NCBI GenBank assembly: GCA_021234155.1
Contig: JAJEKV010000032.1
Span: 7,968,736 to 8,032,735, forward strand
Direction of reading: 5' to 3'
Length of the DNA stretch: 64,000 nt
From: Isoetes taiwanensis
Taxonomy: Eukaryota > Streptophyta > Lycopodiopsida > Isoetales > Isoetaceae
Part shown: positions 59,841 to 64,000 of the stretch, piece after piece
Layout of the letters: each line of letters begins with the position of its first letter
Position numbering within the stretch: position 1 is the first letter of the stretch
Notes under the pieces: generated by a model
Told to the model about the DNA's origin: nothing
The model's input: only the letters and a program-made list of their open reading frames with translations
Database searches by the model: none
Made by a program: the position numbers and the translations under genes

Positions 59841-62070
59841 CCTTCTATTCTGAGCAGACTTATGAATGAGAAATAAATGAAGCTTCTGCCCTATTGTGTC
59901 TGCTGGGAGCATTTTCTTGGAACGGGTATGGTTTCGGCCTCTTTCCTTGTTCTGACTGTCATTATTCATTTCCTAAAATGGGCGATCTATTTTTGTGCTT
60001 TCGGCTCAATCTAATCAGGTAACCGAGTGTATTCCACTATTCCTTTTCAGATTGGACATTAATTTACGGTGATTGAAGCAGATATAGATAAGATCAAGCT
60101 CTTTTGCTCATTGACAAGTGACAGTTGCATCTTGTGAGGGTTCTTGATCGGATATTAACATGCACGCTGCCAATGGATGCATCGCATCGTCACATGTAAG
60201 TGTCTTTATTTGCATGCTTTATTTTTCTTCAACAAAATAGCACAGCAGAAAATTCTTCATAAGATTTGGCAAGCAAATATTTTCAACATCGTCGTTCAAT
60301 ATTGCCATAGCTATAGTGCTTGCCATAGAGATGTGGAACTTGTAAATTTGAGGGTTCCTGGTTGTTTATAGGGTCGATGCTTTGCCTTCTCTTTAAAAAA
60401 CTGAGGATGAATTGGCTGGGTATTGAAGCTAAGATCCTTGCTTATAGTGCTCTACTGTTGCGCCTTCAATGCTGGATAGATTATTCTCATTTTAGCCATG
60501 GCGTGCCCATTACCATCTATTCTAAGTACACTTCTGTGTTTATGCCAATTTCCTTGATGCTCATTGGAAGTGGGAAGTTGCAATTTCATATAATCTGGCA
60601 AAATTGGCTGACGTTGATGCCCATATTTTATGTCTGGTAAACTGAGTGGCGAGCACATTTAGACGTCTCTCCGCTACTGGCCAAAGATTACTGTTGTTTG
60701 TCTATGACCTTCTGGACATTACTGGTCATGGATCTTAGGGTTTCTTTGTTCTGCTATTGAGAATGTGATGCTCAAATGAAATATAGAATATCTTCAATGT
60801 ACATATTGGTCTGGAGTATAACTGAATCCTAGGTTTTCTGTTCTTGCAGAAAAGAGCTGAAGATGATGTTCGAGCAAAGTTCCCATATGGAGGTAAGGCA
60901 ATTTTGTCAAAGAGTCTTACGTCACTTAGAGCAATTATGAGTGTTTGTGCATCTTGGAGAACAAGTTTATCCACGGTCTTTACAACTTAAAGATTAGTGC
61001 AACATTAATTTCTTTCACCAAGGTAATTGTATCTGACTCCTCGAGAACTTGTGAATTTTAAAGCCTCATAAGATCAAGTTGTATATGCACCATGGATATA
61101 GGTCAGTTGCTCGTGCTTTATCACTAGATAATAGTGTTTGTTTGTAACAGGTGTAATACTGAGGCCATGATTTATTTATAGTACTCGTCAAGTAGGGAGT
61201 TTCCAGATTCCTCTGGGTGTAATTGGTTCTCCACTTGAAATGGTATAATGCTAGACTTTTAGGAGCTTCATATTAGTCATGTGTAACTATTAAGCTCAAC
61301 GTGATTAATTATTAAGCTTGACTGTAGGTCTTTCGAAATTTGAAGTTAGCTTCACAAGTGCCAGTTATTGGCTTTTTCTTTGAGGTGCTGCAGCTGCGAT
61401 TTTCCTGCTCAGCACTTTTGTTAGGCTATATGGGAAAGCGTGGCAAGACCCAAGTGGAAAAGTTGTATGTCTATGGTGCAAAAGGCCATATCATTAATTT
61501 CAAAAGCAAGATGCTAAACTGCGAGACCTCTGCGCATTTCCGTAAGCTATAAATGATTTTGAGAAGGCCATTCTTTTTAATAAGCTCGGTTTATAGATGA
61601 TAATTTTAAAGTGCAGGCAATGACATTCTGTGCCCAACAATCACATTGCAGAGGTGCATTTTTGGTGTCTTGAGACTCTAGAAGAAAAATAAGGTATTGT
61701 TATGAGCAGTCAATCCTTAGAACGACAGCTTTCAGGTGATGGTGCACATCAATCAAGACAAGTTTTTGTAAGTTAGCTAACATTATTTTTCTGATATCTA
61801 TTTTGCCAAAAGGTCCCGTTTTACTTTTGATTAAACTCAGTCTATAGATGATAATTTTAAAGCATAGAAACTGATATTCTATGCCCAAGCTAAGCAGGTT
61901 TTCTAAATCACATTGCAGAGCTACAGTTTTGGCATCTTCATCCATTCATTATTGGTGGGCAAAATGTCTCCGTGGACGGGAGCAAATGGAGTTATGACAG
62001 AAGAGTAAATGGCTACTCTCTGTTGTTGTCAAGGATAGCAGCAACAATTCAATGTAGATATCCGGCAATT
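59841..62070. other. Unassigned; possible orphan exon at 60850-60893
   Basis: There is no supported gene. A 44-bp segment reading KRAEDDVRAKFPYGG is flanked by ttcttgcag and gtaagg and could be an exon of a captured gene, but nothing around it confirms this. A ~100-bp direct repeat with tagatgataattttaaag and cacattgcagag occurs at about 61590-61680 and 61845-61940. The Helitron that starts at 52609 might end in this stretch. Confidence 0.4.
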
Positions 62071-63524
62071 TGTTACACGGCAAAAATTTTCCTTATAGAA
62101 CAATCTCTGCCCGCGTTTTGATGCCGACTAGCTACCACCCACACCTTGGATCCCGGATCCCCCGCGCTAGTCTTATCGGCTTGCTGCTAAGAAAATACTC
62201 CCACAAGCCCGGATTCCTTTAGAGAATTCCCCAGAGGTAAGCTCCTACCAGATGCTTCACTATGATCGATCTTGGGCAGTATCAAACTGCTCTGTAATCT
62301 TCTACACAGCCCTTGGCTGCAAACCGACCCTATGGGTCTAGTGCTGGTCTGGCTCCTGGCAGAATCAGACTGCCCTCAAGCCACACTATCCACTTCGGAT
62401 TCCAAATCCGAACCCAAAGCCAGGTTCTTGAATCAAACCCAGATCATTTACAGCAGAATCGGATGCTTATTCCACCAACTCGGTTTCTCTCCAATTTCGA
62501 TTCCTGCCAGTAACAAACTGCCTTAGGATCCCAACCACAGCCTTAGACTGCAAGTCGACCCCTTGGGTCAACCCCTGAATCATCCGATCAGTGCAAGTAG
62601 CCAAATCGCTTATCAAGCCTCTGATCCCAATCGTTCATGGTAGTAGTAATCTGCCTTAGCACTCTCACAGCGACCTCGGAATCCAAATCCAAATTCCCAG
62701 CCCAATTATTGGATCAAGCATGAAACTCTATTAGCAGAATCGGCCTTTTCTTCCTCAAGACCCGGTTTTCTTACCCAGCTCGTTTCTTCCTCTGAGCTTT
62801 ATAATCTGCTAAGGGACGCTTCACATGTCACTGGCAAAAACTTGCCGGACGTCGAGCCGTTGGAGACGCCCAGCTGTAAACTGCTCCGGCAGTTCGGGAC
62901 GAACGGCTCAGACGGCAAGCCGGCCGTCTCAAATGAACTGCATGTGAATACAGAAAAATCTACATGTGAGGCGCCTCTAACCTGAGTTCAGTAACAGTCT
63001 TGCATGCTCAAAACCGGCCAGATCAGGCCCTTATTTGATCCAGATTCATGCACTAGAGCTCCTGTTAGAGATCTGGCAGCCGAGCTTGTTCCACGATTCT
63101 GTTTCTGATATATAACAGGTTTATAAGACCCATCGAACCATTTGATGCCACGTGTACGTTTTTAATACCATTAAAAACCATAGCTAACTTTCTAACTTAC
63201 ATTTAAATAACATTTGCCCCTAGGGCCTTACATTAACATTAATAACTAATGTTAACCATGTAAGTTTATGGGTCTTCTGCCCCGATCAATCCTTGCTAGC
63301 TCTTGCCGCGCTAATATCAATAATATTAGCGTCCCCTGGCGGACCATCACCCGCCGCTATCCTTTATTTCCATTTACCCCGCATCTCGTCACCGTAGACT
63401 GATTACAGTCAACACGAGCGATTGAATCACAACTGCCTGGCAATCGCGACCAATAGTACCCCCGTGCTCATGGACGTCCGTCAAGGGCCCAATTCCGGCT
63501 ATGCTCTTGGGAGCACCTGTAACA
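62071..63524 (-). mobile_element. LTR of a Ty3-type retrotransposon (3' LTR, - strand), 1454 bp
   Basis: The segment begins TGTTACA and ends TGTAACA, a 7-bp inverted terminal pair. On the - strand it directly follows a purine tract and the end of pol, as a 3' LTR should. The host pentamer caatt precedes it at 62066-62070; its partner would be outside the window. The interior contains degenerate internal repeats (for example cagaatc-gac-tgc blocks, 62270-62560). Confidence 0.8.
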
Positions 63525-63540
63525 TTCCTCCCCCTCCTTT
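63525..63540 (-). other. Polypurine tract
   Basis: The - strand reads AAAGGAGGGGGAGGAA immediately before the LTR's TGTTACAG. This is the plus-strand primer site of an LTR retrotransposon. Confidence 0.85.
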
Positions 63541-63544
63541 TGGA

Positions 63545-64000
63545 CCTTGCCCTCAAGGTTGATCCCTTAGATGAGGGGAACTGCTGCACAAATTTATCCG
63601 TCTCCTAGGTGGCATCCTTAGGAGACTGGTCCTGCCAATGAACCCGATGTTCTACCACATCCCTATTGCGCAGCTGCCGAACTCTTTTATCCAAAAGATG
63701 TTCTGGCGTTACAGAGGAGTTTAAGACGATCGGTATACTTTGCAGACTAACCACATTAGCGGTATCCAGTATAGCGCTCTTCAGCTGACTTACATGAAAC
63801 ATAGGTTGGATCCCTACTTCCTGTGGTAAGTTCAACTCGTACGCTGTTTTCCCGATCCTTTTAGCACCCAAAAAGGTCCAGCATACTGCGGAGTAAGTTT
63901 AGGCATCCGATTCTTAATGCTGAAGGATAAATAACCCGTACGAAAACGTAATCACCTTCCGCATAAGAAATATCTTGTCTATGCTGATTAGCAAACGTTC
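63545..64000 (-). pseudogene. Ty3-type pol C-terminus: integrase end with chromodomain-like tail, broken
   Basis: On the - strand, the window edge starts inside the integrase C-terminal region (KNRMPKLTPQYAGPFWV). A one-base frameshift near 63865 leads into KRIGKTAYELNLPQEV and MFHVSQLKS. A chromodomain-like tail follows (PEHLLDKRVRQLRN, HRVHWQDQSPKDAT). A TAG at 63607-63605 replaces the Trp expected before the final Glu, after which the frame stays open through the polypurine tract into the LTR. The PxFHVSQLK motif plus chromodomain points to a chromovirus-type Ty3 element. The 5' part lies beyond the window. Confidence 0.85.

Noticed and set aside
62100-62175. CTAG preceded by GC-rich sequence as a possible 3' end for Helitron 3
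   Set aside because: There is no stable hairpin at the required distance, and the position lies within the LTR defined at 62071-63524.

Overview
This is a stretch of plant nuclear DNA dominated by transposable elements, with one intact gene and several broken or partial ones. The evidence for a land plant is a six-exon PIN auxin efflux carrier, plant L1-type LINEs (DUF4283 ORF1, endonuclease/RT/zf-RVT ORF2), Helitrons with plant-type 3' hairpins, and fragments of PPR, REM-like B3, folate-biopterin transporter and DUF627/DUF629 genes. The PIN protein is not obviously of any one angiosperm type. Introns are short where they can be measured (78-200 bp in most cases). I cannot name the species; a gymnosperm, fern or other non-model vascular plant would fit as well as an angiosperm.

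Layout, left to right. 1-1131 is a very long inverted repeat (arms at least 555 bp, running off the left edge). 3.5-4.65 kb holds the first two exons of a folate-biopterin transporter-like gene, cut off after about 170 codons. 6.64-6.97 kb is a MITE; 7.5-7.9 kb a decayed LINE piece; 8.25 kb a tiny poly(A)-tail insertion. A 5S rRNA-like relic at 10.58 kb precedes a tandem array of about 1.1-kb units (10.74-37.57 kb). That array has been split by five kinds of insertion: a near full-length LINE (11063-17516), a 10.3-kb Helitron (18692-28985, itself carrying two tandem duplications and two truncated LINEs), a 1.46-kb Helitron2/Helentron-like element (30059-31515), a second Helitron (31593-36203, carrying a PPR gene fragment) and a LINE fragment on the + strand (37.57-38.46 kb). 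Because several array or duplication copies remain uninterrupted, empty sites exist inside the window for most of these insertions, so their boundaries can be read to the base.

39.64-40.53 kb is a two-B3-domain gene on the - strand, complete except for one in-frame TAG, followed by a 2-kb tandem duplication (40.57-44.19 kb). 47526-50434 is the PIN gene, 648 residues, with all splice phases consistent; intron 5 carries a minimal LINE-tail insertion. At 52609 a Helitron-type 5' end precedes a broken fragment of a DUF627/DUF629 (ubiquitin hydrolase-related) gene, which is itself cut by a nearly complete LINE (53748 to about 59840, - strand). The right edge has an LTR (62071-63524), polypurine tract and integrase/chromodomain end of a Ty3-type retrotransposon that continues outside the window.

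The genes do not form a pathway. The unifying theme is nested transposition: duplication of host sequence, capture of gene fragments by rolling-circle elements, and LINE insertion with and without target duplication. The most unusual items are the Helitron2-like element containing a ten-unit array of short palindromes, the two Helitrons sitting at the same nucleotide in neighbouring array units, and the long hairpin at the left edge.
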